A stretch of 14,015 nt of DNA from Acidobacteriota bacterium (GTDB lineage Bacteria; Acidobacteriota; Terriglobia; Terriglobales; Acidobacteriaceae): NCBI GenBank assembly GCA_021781255.1, contig JAJXXG010001204.1, positions 1 through 14,015 of the forward strand, given 5' to 3'. The translations under genes were made by a program, and so were the position numbers. The notes under the pieces were generated by a model, which worked only from the letters and a program-made list of their open reading frames with translations, was not told where the DNA came from and did no database searches. Positions 6,202-13,895 of the stretch are shown here, one piece after another (positions within the stretch are counted from its first letter, which is position 1; every line of letters starts with the position of its first letter).

Positions 6202-7660
6202 GGTGATTCACGAGATCGAGCACTCCTGGGCCGGCAAGAGCCTGCTGGTGGTCGGCGACGTAATGCTCGACAGTTACATCTGGGGCGAGGTGGGGCGCAT
6301 CTCGCCTGAGGCGCCGGTGCCTGTGGTTCGAGTGACCCACGAAAGTGTTCGGCCGGGCGGCGCCGCTAACGTGGCCATGAATCTGGCCCTCCTGGGCGCG
6401 CAGACACGGGTCATCGGCTTTACCGGCGGGGACGAGTACGAGAAACTGCTGGACGCGAGCCTGCGGAACAATGGCATCACTCCTGAGTTCATCGTCTGCA
6501 AAGGCTTTCCCACGACCGTGAAGACGCGTATCCTGGGCGGCCAGCAGCAGATGCTGCGCCTTGACCGCGAGCGGCACGATCCAAGAGCCCAGGGTGACTG
6601 TGACGGCCTGGTCGAACGCGTGCTTGCCCAACTCCCCGGCAGCCATGCCCTGGTGCTCTCCGATTACGCGAAGGGATCGTTTCCGCCTGAAGTCTGCCAG
6701 GTGCTGATTCAGGCGGCTCGCAAGCTTGGCATTCCGGTGCTTGTGGACCCCAAGAGCCCCGATTTTTCGCGTTATCGCGGCGCCACCACAATCTGCCCCA
6801 ATCTGGCCGAGATCTCTGCCGCGCTGCCTGAGAAGGAACGAGGCAGTGTACATGGTATCGAAGGCCTGCTCAGTGCGGCCGAAATGATGGTGCAGAAATT
6901 CGATTTCGAATTCCTCACGGCTACCCTCGGCGACAAAGGCATCGCTCTGGTGCGTCCGGGTAATGTATTCATCGCTCCCGCATTAGCTCGCCAGGTCTAT
7001 GATGTCTCCGGAGCCGGAGATTCTGTGATTGCGGTTCTGGCCTTGTGCCTGGCCTCCGGGCTCTGTCCTGAGACGGCCGTGCAACTGGCCAACATTGCCG
7101 CCGGTATTGTAGTGGGCAAGGTGGGCACAGTGCCCGTAGAAAAACACGAACTGCTGGCCGCCCTCGCGCCTGAGATCGCGCTTCACGCCGAGAATAAGGT
7201 CTTGAGTCGCGCTGAACTCGTGCTTCGCGTGGCGCTATGGAAGGCGAACAACGAACGCGTTGTTTTCACGAACGGCTGCTTCGATCTGCTCCACATCGGT
7301 CACATCACCTTGCTGGAACAGGCTCGCCGCTACGGCGAAAGGCTTATCGTTGCCATCAACAGTGACGATTCAGTCCGTGCTCTCAAGGGCCCCAGCCGGC
7401 CCATTGTGGGCGAGCGCGAGCGCGTCCGCGTGCTCGCCGCTCTGAGCGCCGCCGATGCAGTAGTGGTCTTTGGCGAGCCGACGCCCCTTGAACTCATCGT
7501 GGCAGTAAAGCCCGATGTGATCGTCAAAGGCGGTGATTACAACCCGGATACGGTGGTCGGCGCCAAAGAGGTTCAATCCTGGGGCGGACAGGTCAGGATC
7601 GTTCCCCTGGTTGAGGGCTTCTCCACCACCAGCCTCATCGAGAAGGGCGCCGGCAGGTAG
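6182..7660 (+). CDS. hldE: Bifunctional heptose-7-phosphate kinase / heptose-1-phosphate adenylyltransferase
   Basis: This encodes 492 residues from ATG 6182, or 499 from GTG 6161 in the same frame. The N-terminus MIEQLHEVIHEIEHSW looks like family sequence, so I prefer 6182. The enzyme phosphorylates D-glycero-D-manno-heptose 7-phosphate at C1. After a separate phosphatase step, it adenylylates heptose 1-phosphate to the ADP-activated sugar used in LPS inner core. Seen: a PfkB/ribokinase domain (about 18-320) with VVGDVMLDSYIWGEV, RPGGAANVAMNLALLG and the catalytic DVSGAGDS motif with D280. Then a nucleotidyltransferase domain (about 350-490) with FTNGCFDLLHIGH (H371-x-x-H374) and VKGGDYNPDTVVG. 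The full two-domain length matches the family (about 477 in E. coli). It is third in the probable operon after a GT9 glycosyltransferase, which could use its product. The gmhA, gmhB and hldD genes are not in the window. Confidence 0.96.
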   Translation: MIEQLHEVIHEIEHSWAGKSLLVVGDVMLDSYIWGEVGRISPEAPVPVVRVTHESVRPGGAANVAMNLALLGAQTRVIGFTGGDEYEKLLDASLRNNGITPEFIVCKGFPTTVKTRILGGQQQMLRLDRERHDPRAQGDCDGLVERVLAQLPGSHALVLSDYAKGSFPPEVCQVLIQAARKLGIPVLVDPKSPDFSRYRGATTICPNLAEISAALPEKERGSVHGIEGLLSAAEMMVQKFDFEFLTATLGDKGIALVRPGNVFIAPALARQVYDVSGAGDSVIAVLALCLASGLCPETAVQLANIAAGIVVGKVGTVPVEKHELLAALAPEIALHAENKVLSRAELVLRVALWKANNERVVFTNGCFDLLHIGHITLLEQARRYGERLIVAINSDDSVRALKGPSRPIVGERERVRVLAALSAADAVVVFGEPTPLELIVAVKPDVIVKGGDYNPDTVVGAKEVQSWGGQVRIVPLVEGFSTTSLIEKGAGR

Positions 7661-7753
7661 CGCCGAAGATCCTCATCAGGGATGTAATCCATAAATTAAG
7701 TCTCACGTCCAACCAAAATGCAATAAATTCTATCGAACTTATTAGATGCCAAA

Positions 7754-9067
7754 ATGCTAACTCAGACTGTTCCAGGCCCCGCCGCGGAACACCGCGCGAG
7801 GAATCATCGCGTGTTTGCCGCAATCGTTCTGGTGGCGATGGCGTTGCGGCTGGCGGTGGTGCCGTTCAACAGCTTCCTGTTCGAAGATTTGATGGATGCC
7901 AACCACATCCATGCCTGGGAGCCAGGCAACATGGCGCGCAATCTGTTGTCAGGGCATGGTTTTGGGAGCACGCTTGATTCCACACAGCCCTCGGCGATGC
8001 TGACGCCGGTCTATCCCCTCATCGTGGCGGGATTCTTCAGTGTCTTCGGCGTTCACACCTACGCTTCGATCACGGCCATTCACGTCTTCGACTGCCTCAT
8101 CAACTCTCTCGCCTGCATTCCGATCTTTCTCCTGGCGCGGCGCAGCTTTGGCGAGCGCGTAGCCTGGTGGGCAGCATGGACATGGGCGTTTTTCCCTTAC
8201 GGCATCTACTTTTCGGCGGCGTTCGCCTGGTCAACGCATTTGCTGCTGTTCTCGCTCTGCTGGCTGCTTTACCTGGCGCAGGATATGGAGCGTTCTTCGC
8301 GGCTCCGGCTGTGGGCAGGCTTTGGCCTTCTTGCCGGTTTCGCGGGACTGACGGAGCCCTCGGCGCTCGTGGTTGTTGTCTTTCTGATGGCGCTGGCATG
8401 CTGGCGGCTCGCTGCTGACGGCAAGCGCTGGCTTCTGCCCGGAATGGTTGCCTCGCTGACAATTGCAGCCACCCTTTCTCCGTGGATCATTCGCAATGCG
8501 ATTGTCTTTCACCGATTTATCCCCATGCGCGACAACATGGGCCTGGAACTGTGGATGGGCAATAACGGGGACGACCTGCGCTGGACCAGCGACGATCTGC
8601 ACCCGCTGCACGACGCGCAGGAAATGGCCGATTACAACCGAATGGGCGAATTGGCTTACAACGACAACAAAGAACAAGAGGCCAGGGCCTACATTCACGC
8701 TCACCCGGAGTGGTATGCGTGGATGTGCGTGCGCCGCGCCGTTTACATCTGGACCGGCTATTGGAGCTTCAATCGCGATTACCTGGCGATGGAGCCCATG
8801 GACCCAGCCAACATTCCTTTTGCCACTGCCCTCACTCTATTTGCCATTCTCGGGGTCCTGGCAGCGTGGCGCTCGGCGCCCTTTGAGGCCATCCGCTATG
8901 GCGGCGTGTTGTTTCTGTTCCCGATCATGTACTACTTCACGCATCCCGAGCCGTATCATCTGCGCCCGCTCGACCCGTTGATTGTGATTCTGGGCTGTCA
9001 TGCCATCCTGGCCTGGCGCGAGCGCGTGAAGGCAAGAGCCGCCGTGAGCGCAATCGCCACGGTGTAG
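7754..9067 (+). CDS. GT-C membrane glycosyltransferase (GT39/ArnT-like)
   Basis: This encodes 437 residues starting at the ATG at 7754; a stop at 7724 limits other choices, and no ribosome site is obvious. It is a polytopic inner-membrane protein: the first membrane helix is at about 19-38, then a periplasmic loop containing FEDLMDAN and HAWEPGNMARNLLSGHGF, then the conserved P-x-Y-P motif at 85-88, then about eight further hydrophobic segments. The acidic residues of the first loop (E44, D45, E56) are candidates for the catalytic acidic residue. This pattern fits GT-C enzymes of family 39 or ArnT type, which transfer sugars from polyprenyl-phosphate donors on the periplasmic side. Donor and acceptor cannot be read from the sequence. 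It follows hldE by 93 AT-rich bases, so it may have its own promoter. Its C-terminus is compact, with no extra soluble domain. Confidence 0.82.
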   Translation: MLTQTVPGPAAEHRARNHRVFAAIVLVAMALRLAVVPFNSFLFEDLMDANHIHAWEPGNMARNLLSGHGFGSTLDSTQPSAMLTPVYPLIVAGFFSVFGVHTYASITAIHVFDCLINSLACIPIFLLARRSFGERVAWWAAWTWAFFPYGIYFSAAFAWSTHLLLFSLCWLLYLAQDMERSSRLRLWAGFGLLAGFAGLTEPSALVVVVFLMALACWRLAADGKRWLLPGMVASLTIAATLSPWIIRNAIVFHRFIPMRDNMGLELWMGNNGDDLRWTSDDLHPLHDAQEMADYNRMGELAYNDNKEQEARAYIHAHPEWYAWMCVRRAVYIWTGYWSFNRDYLAMEPMDPANIPFATALTLFAILGVLAAWRSAPFEAIRYGGVLFLFPIMYYFTHPEPYHLRPLDPLIVILGCHAILAWRERVKARAAVSAIATV

Positions 9068-9124
9068 ACTTTCCCTTTGGGTCAATCTGGAGCCTGAAAA
9101 CATCGGGCAGGTCCGTCAGTACCT

Positions 9125-9396
9125 CTAGGGCCTGTTAACACTATTGGGATGGCGGCGACGGGAGCCGATTTTTCCGAGTTCTAGAAGCGAGGAGCGCGCT
9201 GTGGTGAACCACTGGAGCGACGAGCGACAACGAAATCGGGAAAACTGGCCCCGTCCCTTCGGGTTGCGGCTAAAATTCGGCCATACTTCGTTGGCGGCCT
9301 CGACGGTGGGGCCTGCCACAGCCTTCGGCCGTCGCCTCGTCTGGCCGAATCTTAGCTCGCAACGCCATCCACCCCAATAGTGTTAACAGGCCCTAG
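9125..9396. mobile_element. MITE-like non-autonomous element with 20-bp terminal inverted repeats
   Basis: The ends are perfect inverted repeats: GGCCTGTTAACACTATTGGG at 9129-9148 and its exact reverse complement at 9373-9392. Each is bordered outside by CTAG (9125-9128 and 9393-9396). CTAG is its own reverse complement, so it is either a 4-bp target duplication or part of a 24-bp inverted repeat. The YTAR-type target of some IS5-family elements would fit CTAG (established for that family; membership here is inference). The 264-bp interior encodes no transposase; short open frames in it look random. This is what a miniature inverted-repeat transposable element looks like. It lies between the GT-C gene and glgA, ending 43 bp before the glgA start, so it could supply or disrupt regulatory sequence. 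Confidence 0.82.
9165..9356. repeat. Nested hairpins inside the MITE-like element
   Basis: Two successive foldback units fill the interior. The first is CCGATTT (9165-9171) with AAATCGG (9233-9239), enclosing GTGG-TGAA-CCAC (9201-9212). The second is an imperfect 15-bp pair (9269-9283 with 9342-9356; GGCTAAAATTCGGCCA against TGGCCGAATCTTAGC), enclosing CGACGG (9301-9306) with CCGTCG (9329-9334) and GTGG (9306-9309) with CCAC (9316-9319). The two innermost pairs share base 9306, so not all can form at once. Such structure in both strands would fold strongly in a transcript. Confidence 0.55.
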
Positions 9397-9439
9397 ATCA
9401 AATACGGATGGGCATTGCCGCGCATAGAGGGATCACGGG

Positions 9440-10897
9440 ATGCAGATTGCTTTTGCTGCTTCAGAATGCACGCCGTTTGCCAAGACTGGCGGCCTGGCCG
9501 ACGTGGTTGGCGCCCTGCCGCGCGAACTGGTCAAGCTGGGGCATGAAGTGTCTGTATACCTGCCGTTCTACACTCGCGTGCAGCGGCACATTGAGGGCGA
9601 GCCAAGGTACCTGACGCGCTCGCTGACTATTCCTTTCCGCTATTACAACCGCTTTGTGGGCATCGTGGACGGCGGCCGGCGCGACGGGGTGCAGTACTAC
9701 TTTGTTGATTGCCCGGAGCTTTTCAAAAGGCAAGAGCTTTACGGAACCAGGGGCCGCGATTATGCTGACAACGCCGAGCGTTTTGGCTTGTTTTGCCGGG
9801 CGGTGATCGAGGCATCGAAACTCCTCGGCGTGCCCGACGTCTTTCACGTCCACGATTGGCAGGCCGCGCTGATTCCGGTGTATCTGCGCACGGTGTATGC
9901 AGCCGATCCCGCGCTCAGCGGCGCTGCCACGGTGCTCACCATTCATAACGCCGCGTATCAGGGCATGTTTCCGCCCTCGACCACCGAGCAACTGCTCTTT
10001 CCGTGGGAGATTTTCACCATGGACAAGGTGGAGCAGTTCGACCGCTTCAACTTTTTGAAGGGCGGTGTGGTCTTCTCTGATCTGCTGACCACCGTGAGCA
10101 GGAAATACGCCGAGGAGATTCAGACCGCGGAGTTCGGCGAGCAATTGGAGGGCGTTCTGCTGCGGCGCGCGGCCGACCTGCACGGAATCCTGAATGGCGT
10201 GGACTACGCGCTGTGGGACCCAGCCACTGACGGTAATCTGGCCGCGCACTACACGCCTGAGAATCTGGCCGGAAAGCGCACCTGCCGTGCCGATCTTCTG
10301 CATGCCTTCGGTCTCGAAACGATCGCGGAGACGACTCCGGTGGTAGGAGTCGTGTCGCGCCTGGTCACGCAAAAGGGTTTCGGCATTGTGGAGAAGATTG
10401 TGGAGGATCTGGCAGATCGCAATGTGGCCGTGGTCGCGCTGGGCACCGGCGATGCTTACTACGAAAATCTCTTTCGCGAATGGGCCTTCCGCCATCCCGC
10501 CAGCGTGGCCGTGAAGATTCGCTACGACGACGCCCTTGCGCACAAGGTCGAGGCCGGCGCCGACATGTTTCTGATGCCCTCGCGCTACGAGCCCTGCGGC
10601 CTGAACCAGATTTACTCGCTCAAGTACGGCACGGTGCCCATTGTGCGCGCGACCGGTGGCCTGGACGATACCATCGAAGAGTGGGATGCGGAGAAGGGGA
10701 CGGGCACAGGCTTCAAATTCGCCGGCTTCGATCCCAGGGATCTGCTCTTCGAAATCGACCGCGCCATCGATGCCTTCCACGATAAGAAGGGATGGAGGCG
10801 CCTGATGCACAACGGCATGGCTCGCGATTATAGCTGGCCAGGCCCGGCAAAGGAATACGTGAAGGTGTACGAGGAGGCAGCGCGACGGCGTGGCTGA
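9440..10897 (+). CDS. glgA: Glycogen synthase (ADP-glucose, GT5)
   Basis: This encodes 485 residues starting at ATG 9440, with AGAGGGA at 9426-9432 (7 bases between). The enzyme adds glucose from ADP-glucose to the non-reducing ends of alpha-1,4-glucan in the cytoplasm. Seen: the N-terminal starch/glycogen synthase catalytic domain beginning MQIAFAASECTPFAKTGGL, with the donor-binding K15-T-G-G-L motif; the VFHVHDWQAALIP segment; the TIHNAAYQG segment; and the hinge with HGILNGVDYALWDP. The GT1-like C-terminal domain has VGVVSRLVTQKGF, and the SRYEPCGLNQIYSLKYG signature with catalytic E384, followed by ATGGLDDT. Length matches the family (about 477 in E. coli). Other glg genes are not adjacent. 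The MITE-like element sits directly upstream. Confidence 0.97.
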   Translation: MQIAFAASECTPFAKTGGLADVVGALPRELVKLGHEVSVYLPFYTRVQRHIEGEPRYLTRSLTIPFRYYNRFVGIVDGGRRDGVQYYFVDCPELFKRQELYGTRGRDYADNAERFGLFCRAVIEASKLLGVPDVFHVHDWQAALIPVYLRTVYAADPALSGAATVLTIHNAAYQGMFPPSTTEQLLFPWEIFTMDKVEQFDRFNFLKGGVVFSDLLTTVSRKYAEEIQTAEFGEQLEGVLLRRAADLHGILNGVDYALWDPATDGNLAAHYTPENLAGKRTCRADLLHAFGLETIAETTPVVGVVSRLVTQKGFGIVEKIVEDLADRNVAVVALGTGDAYYENLFREWAFRHPASVAVKIRYDDALAHKVEAGADMFLMPSRYEPCGLNQIYSLKYGTVPIVRATGGLDDTIEEWDAEKGTGTGFKFAGFDPRDLLFEIDRAIDAFHDKKGWRRLMHNGMARDYSWPGPAKEYVKVYEEAARRRG

Positions 10898-10967
10898 ATG
10901 CCAACGAACGTCCTGTTGCGAATCTCGAAGATCGTAAGACAGAAGATATTTCAGGTGGAGGTTTGCG

Positions 10968-11564
10968 ATGCACATTCGTTTGATAGCAGTGTGCTGTTTA
11001 CTCGGCATGGGCCCGCTGGCGGCGCCGGCGCAAATGGGCGGAATGGCGAAAGGGCCTGCGCCTGGAGCGATCGCGACACCGGCTGAGGCGTTCGATTCCC
11101 AGCTGAGCGTGATAGAGAGCGAAATGATGAGCGCGGTGAAGGCCATGCCGGCCGACAAATTCGGCTTTGCCCCCAGTGCCGCGATCTTTGTGCCGGGTCA
11201 GACGACGGAATTTGCCACGGTGCGCACGTTTGCGCAGCAGGCGACGCACGTGGCAGAGGCCAACTACTTTTTCTACGGCATCATCAGCGGCCTGAAACCG
11301 GATGTGGACCCGCAGGCAATTCTGAAGCTCACGAAAAAGGATGACGTGGTGGCGGCGCTTGGCGGCTCGTTTGCGTTTGCCCACAAGGCCATCGCGACGC
11401 TGACGCCGGCGAATGCCTTCGAAGTGATCAAATCGCCCGAGCCGGGCTTCCAGACGCGCGCCACCCTTGCGGCTTTCGGCATTGCGCACGGCTTCAACCA
11501 CTACGGGCAGATGGTCGAATATCTGCGGATGAACGGGATTGTGCCTCCTGCCAGCGCGAAGTAG
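10968..11564 (+). CDS. Exported DinB-family protein
   Basis: This encodes 198 residues starting at ATG 10968, with GGAGG at 10957-10961 (6 bases between). Residues 1-21 look like a Sec signal peptide (MHIRL..., hydrophobic core, APA with likely cleavage near residue 21). The mature part is a DinB four-helix bundle: helix one with FDSQLSVIESEMMSAVKAMP, the phrase FGFAP, helix two with QQATHVAEANYFF, and the C-terminal helix with GIAHGFNHYGQMVEYLRMNGIVPP. H94, H174 and H178 match the metal-binding His triad of the superfamily. Family members bind divalent metals, and several act as thiol-dependent transferases, but many have no known reaction. Export is atypical for the better-studied cytoplasmic members. 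It lies 70 bp after glgA on the same strand, with its own strong ribosome site; a functional link to glycogen is not apparent. Confidence 0.9.
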   Translation: MHIRLIAVCCLLGMGPLAAPAQMGGMAKGPAPGAIATPAEAFDSQLSVIESEMMSAVKAMPADKFGFAPSAAIFVPGQTTEFATVRTFAQQATHVAEANYFFYGIISGLKPDVDPQAILKLTKKDDVVAALGGSFAFAHKAIATLTPANAFEVIKSPEPGFQTRATLAAFGIAHGFNHYGQMVEYLRMNGIVPPASAK

Positions 11565-11657
11565 CTGCCATTTGCAAGAAACGGTGGAGTCACTTCTGAA
11601 GCTGGTTGACGAACAGAGATCGTGTCCCGCACGAATACGATTGGTCCGCGCGGCCTG

Positions 11658-11996
11658 CTAGCGAGGTCGCGCCAGCCAGGCGATGAAGCCGGTAGCGAGA
11701 TCGAACTCGACATACAGAGCCAACGCGATAATTCCGACGGAGTAAAGGGCTCTTAGAAAAACGGTGATGCCCGTATACCGTTGCAGGCGGCGATAAACGA
11801 ACGCTGCAGCCGCGAGGCCGAACACAGCCGAAAGCAGAATAAGTGGAAATGCGCGCAGATTGTGACCAGGAAGATCGCAGGGGCAAAGCAGAAGCGCGGT
11901 TGCAGAAGCTGTGACCAGGGCGAACGTCAGGGCATAGCTGAGCCAGAGTTTCTTGCGGGGCGCGTTTACGGAGGAATCTTCAGAGTCAAAGAACAT
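11658..11996 (-). CDS. Small predicted membrane protein, unrecognised
   Basis: This encodes 112 residues with three strongly hydrophobic segments, at about 18-38, 49-68 and 78-98. These are separated by short polar or basic loops (PRKK before the first, YRRLQRY between the second and third), and the protein ends in LARPR. The pattern of hydrophobic codons on this strand supports a real gene. I do not recognise a family. The start at 11996 has no good ribosome site; a slightly internal start is possible. It lies 47 bp downstream of the ABC-F gene on the same strand and may share its transcript. No function can be inferred. Confidence 0.6.
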   Translation of the reverse strand: MFFDSEDSSVNAPRKKLWLSYALTFALVTASATALLLCPCDLPGHNLRAFPLILLSAVFGLAAAAFVYRRLQRYTGITVFLRALYSVGIIALALYVEFDLATGFIAWLARPR

Positions 11997-12043
11997 GTGA
12001 AACTCGAGTGTTTCTCGGGCTGTAGACGCTGGCCCTTTAATGC

Positions 12044-13684
12044 CTAGCTATGCTTGCCCTTCCACTCCTCGTACGGTCCCTGGAAATCTTCAATCCCGCC
12101 GTCGTGAAAAACCCAAAGCCGCGTGGCCACTTCATCGATGAGGTCGTGATCGTGCGTAACCAGCAGTATCGTGCCCTCGTAGCGCTGCAGCGCGATGTTG
12201 AGCGCGTTGATGGCTTCGAGGTCGAGGTGGTTCGTCGGCTCGTCGAAGATGAGGATGTTGGGCTTGGTGAGGATCAGCTTGCAAAACGCCAGCCTCGCCT
12301 GTTCGCCGCCTGAGAGCGCCCTGGTGGGCTTGGCGCCTTCTTCGCCGGAAAAGAGCATCTGGCCCAGGATGCCGCGAATGTCTTCCATGTGCGCGCCTGG
12401 GTCCCAGCGGTGCAGCCACTCGGCCACAGTCAATCCGTGTTCGATGGTCGAGCCCACGTCCTGGGGAAAGTAACCCACCTGCGCCTCGTGCCCCCAGAAA
12501 ACCGTGCCGGAGTCGAGCGTAAAATCTTTTTCGGCGAGGCCGGGGTCCCCGGCGACGGGTCCTGGTCGCTGGGGTGGAAGGCCGGGATAGTTAGCCAGCA
12601 GGCTCTTGATCAGCGTGGTTTTTCCGGCGCCGTTGCGCCCCATAATGCAGATCTTTTCGCCGCGCAGCACATTGGCGGTAAATCCATCAATCACTTCCAG
12701 CTCGCCGTAATACTTGGTTAAGTGCTTGAACTCCAAGGCGTGCTTGCCGCTGGGACGGACCTGATCAAATTTGATGTAGGGCCGCTGAATGTTCGACCGA
12801 GCCAGCTCGTTGGTCTGCAGCCGCTCGACTTCCTTGCGCCGGCTCGTGACCTGGCTTGATCGCGTGCCCGCGGCAAATCGCGCAATGAATTCGTTCAGCT
12901 GCGCGATCTTCTTTTCGCGCTGCGCGTTTTCAGCCTCCAGCCTTGACCGAATCTGTGTCTTCGCCATCACCATGTCGTCGTAGCCGCCGGTGTAGGTGAT
13001 GATGGTCTGGTAATCGATGTCTGCCGTGTGCGTGGTTACGGAGTTGAGAAAGTGCCGGTCGTGCGAAATGGCGATCAGCGTGCCATCGTAGCTCAACAGA
13101 AAATCCTGCAACCAGTGGATCGAGTCGAGGTCGAGGTAGTTGGTGGGCTCGTCGAGCAGCAGCGCCTGCGGCTTGCCGAAGAGCGCCTGCGCCAGCAGCA
13201 CTCGCACCTTTTGCCCGCCCTGCAACTCGCTCATCCTGCGTTCGTGCAGCGCCTCGGGAATGTCGAGCCCGTCGAGCAGCACGGCCGCATCGCTCTCGGC
13301 AGAGTAGCCGTCTTCGTCACCGATGGTGCCTTCAAGCTCGCCCAGGCGCATGCCGTCTTCGTCGGTCATCTCCGGCTTGGCGTAGATGCGGTCGCGCTCT
13401 TCAAAAGCGGCCCAAAGCGGCTTGTTTCCCATGATGACGGTATCGATGACGCGATACGCGTCGAAAGCGAACTGATCCTGACTCAACACGCCCAACTTGC
13501 GCGGACGCACTACTGTGCCCTTCTGCGCGTCGATTTCGCCGGTGAGGATCTTCATAAAAGTGGACTTGCCGGAGCCATTGGGCCCGGTAAGTCCGTAGCG
13601 GCGGCCGGGCGTAAAGGTTGTGCTCACTTCTTCAAAGAGCACCTTCGAGCCGTAGCGCATAGAGACGTTGCTGACGCTGATCAT
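12044..13684 (-). CDS. ABC-F family ATPase, YbiT type
   Basis: This encodes 546 residues starting at 13684 (MISVSNVSMRYGSK), which is where family similarity begins. AGGAA lies 10 bases upstream; the frame is open 19 codons further, but those look non-coding. It has two ABC domains in one soluble chain and no membrane segments, as in ABC-F proteins that act on ribosomes. ABC1 (1-240) has Walker A GPNGSGKST (K40), a degenerate signature LQGGQK (154-159), Walker B LLLDEPTN (E179) and switch H208. A charged helical linker (about 240-300) follows. ABC2 (315-546) has GRNGAGKTT (K355), LSGGE (457-461), IFDEPTN (E482) and H511. QDQFAF, DTVIMG and ERDRIYA in ABC1 match E. coli YbiT closely. Compared with YbiT as I recall it, ABC2 carries about 22 extra residues after Walker A (about 366-390, Pro/Gly-rich). 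The ribosomal role is known for the family, not shown here. Confidence 0.94.
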   Translation of the reverse strand: MISVSNVSMRYGSKVLFEEVSTTFTPGRRYGLTGPNGSGKSTFMKILTGEIDAQKGTVVRPRKLGVLSQDQFAFDAYRVIDTVIMGNKPLWAAFEERDRIYAKPEMTDEDGMRLGELEGTIGDEDGYSAESDAAVLLDGLDIPEALHERRMSELQGGQKVRVLLAQALFGKPQALLLDEPTNYLDLDSIHWLQDFLLSYDGTLIAISHDRHFLNSVTTHTADIDYQTIITYTGGYDDMVMAKTQIRSRLEAENAQREKKIAQLNEFIARFAAGTRSSQVTSRRKEVERLQTNELARSNIQRPYIKFDQVRPSGKHALEFKHLTKYYGELEVIDGFTANVLRGEKICIMGRNGAGKTTLIKSLLANYPGLPPQRPGPVAGDPGLAEKDFTLDSGTVFWGHEAQVGYFPQDVGSTIEHGLTVAEWLHRWDPGAHMEDIRGILGQMLFSGEEGAKPTRALSGGEQARLAFCKLILTKPNILIFDEPTNHLDLEAINALNIALQRYEGTILLVTHDHDLIDEVATRLWVFHDGGIEDFQGPYEEWKGKHS

Positions 13685-13895
13685 TCTTCGCGATTTCCTG
13701 AAAACATTTCCGGTTGCAGTGCGCGGGCCGCAGCACGGCATTCCGCTGCGAGCGGCGATAGCGCCTGAATTGCCATGCGGATCGAGCGCGCCGAAGCGGG
13801 TCGCGCCGGAGAACAGTTCACCTTTATTTTCTCACAGAGCCAGGCGAACGAGGCAGGCCAGGCCGTGAATGCCATGCGGCGTCGGCCGGAGCGGC

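Noticed and set aside
5678..6853. A 391-codon minus-strand open frame opposite the flavin reductase and hldE genes
   Set aside because: It spans two clear plus-strand genes and its translation has no recognisable domain, so it is a composition artefact.
9144..9380. A 78-codon open frame inside the MITE-like element
   Set aside because: It runs into the terminal inverted repeat, has no ribosome site, and its sequence is shaped by the hairpins rather than by protein constraints.
11086..11100. TTCGATTCCC resembling a tRNA T-loop
   Set aside because: It lies within the DinB coding sequence, and no acceptor stem or anticodon arm can be built around it.
9461..11158. A 565-codon open frame on the minus strand opposite glgA and part of the DinB gene
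   Set aside because: It is a shadow of GC-rich codon use in glgA, which has all its catalytic motifs on the plus strand. The antisense translation is His/Arg/Ala-rich without motifs.
13681..13875. A 64-codon minus-strand frame whose stop overlaps the ABC-F start as ATGA
   Set aside because: The overlap suggests coupling, but the frame has a poor ribosome site and a random-looking Ala/Arg-rich product, so chance is more likely.
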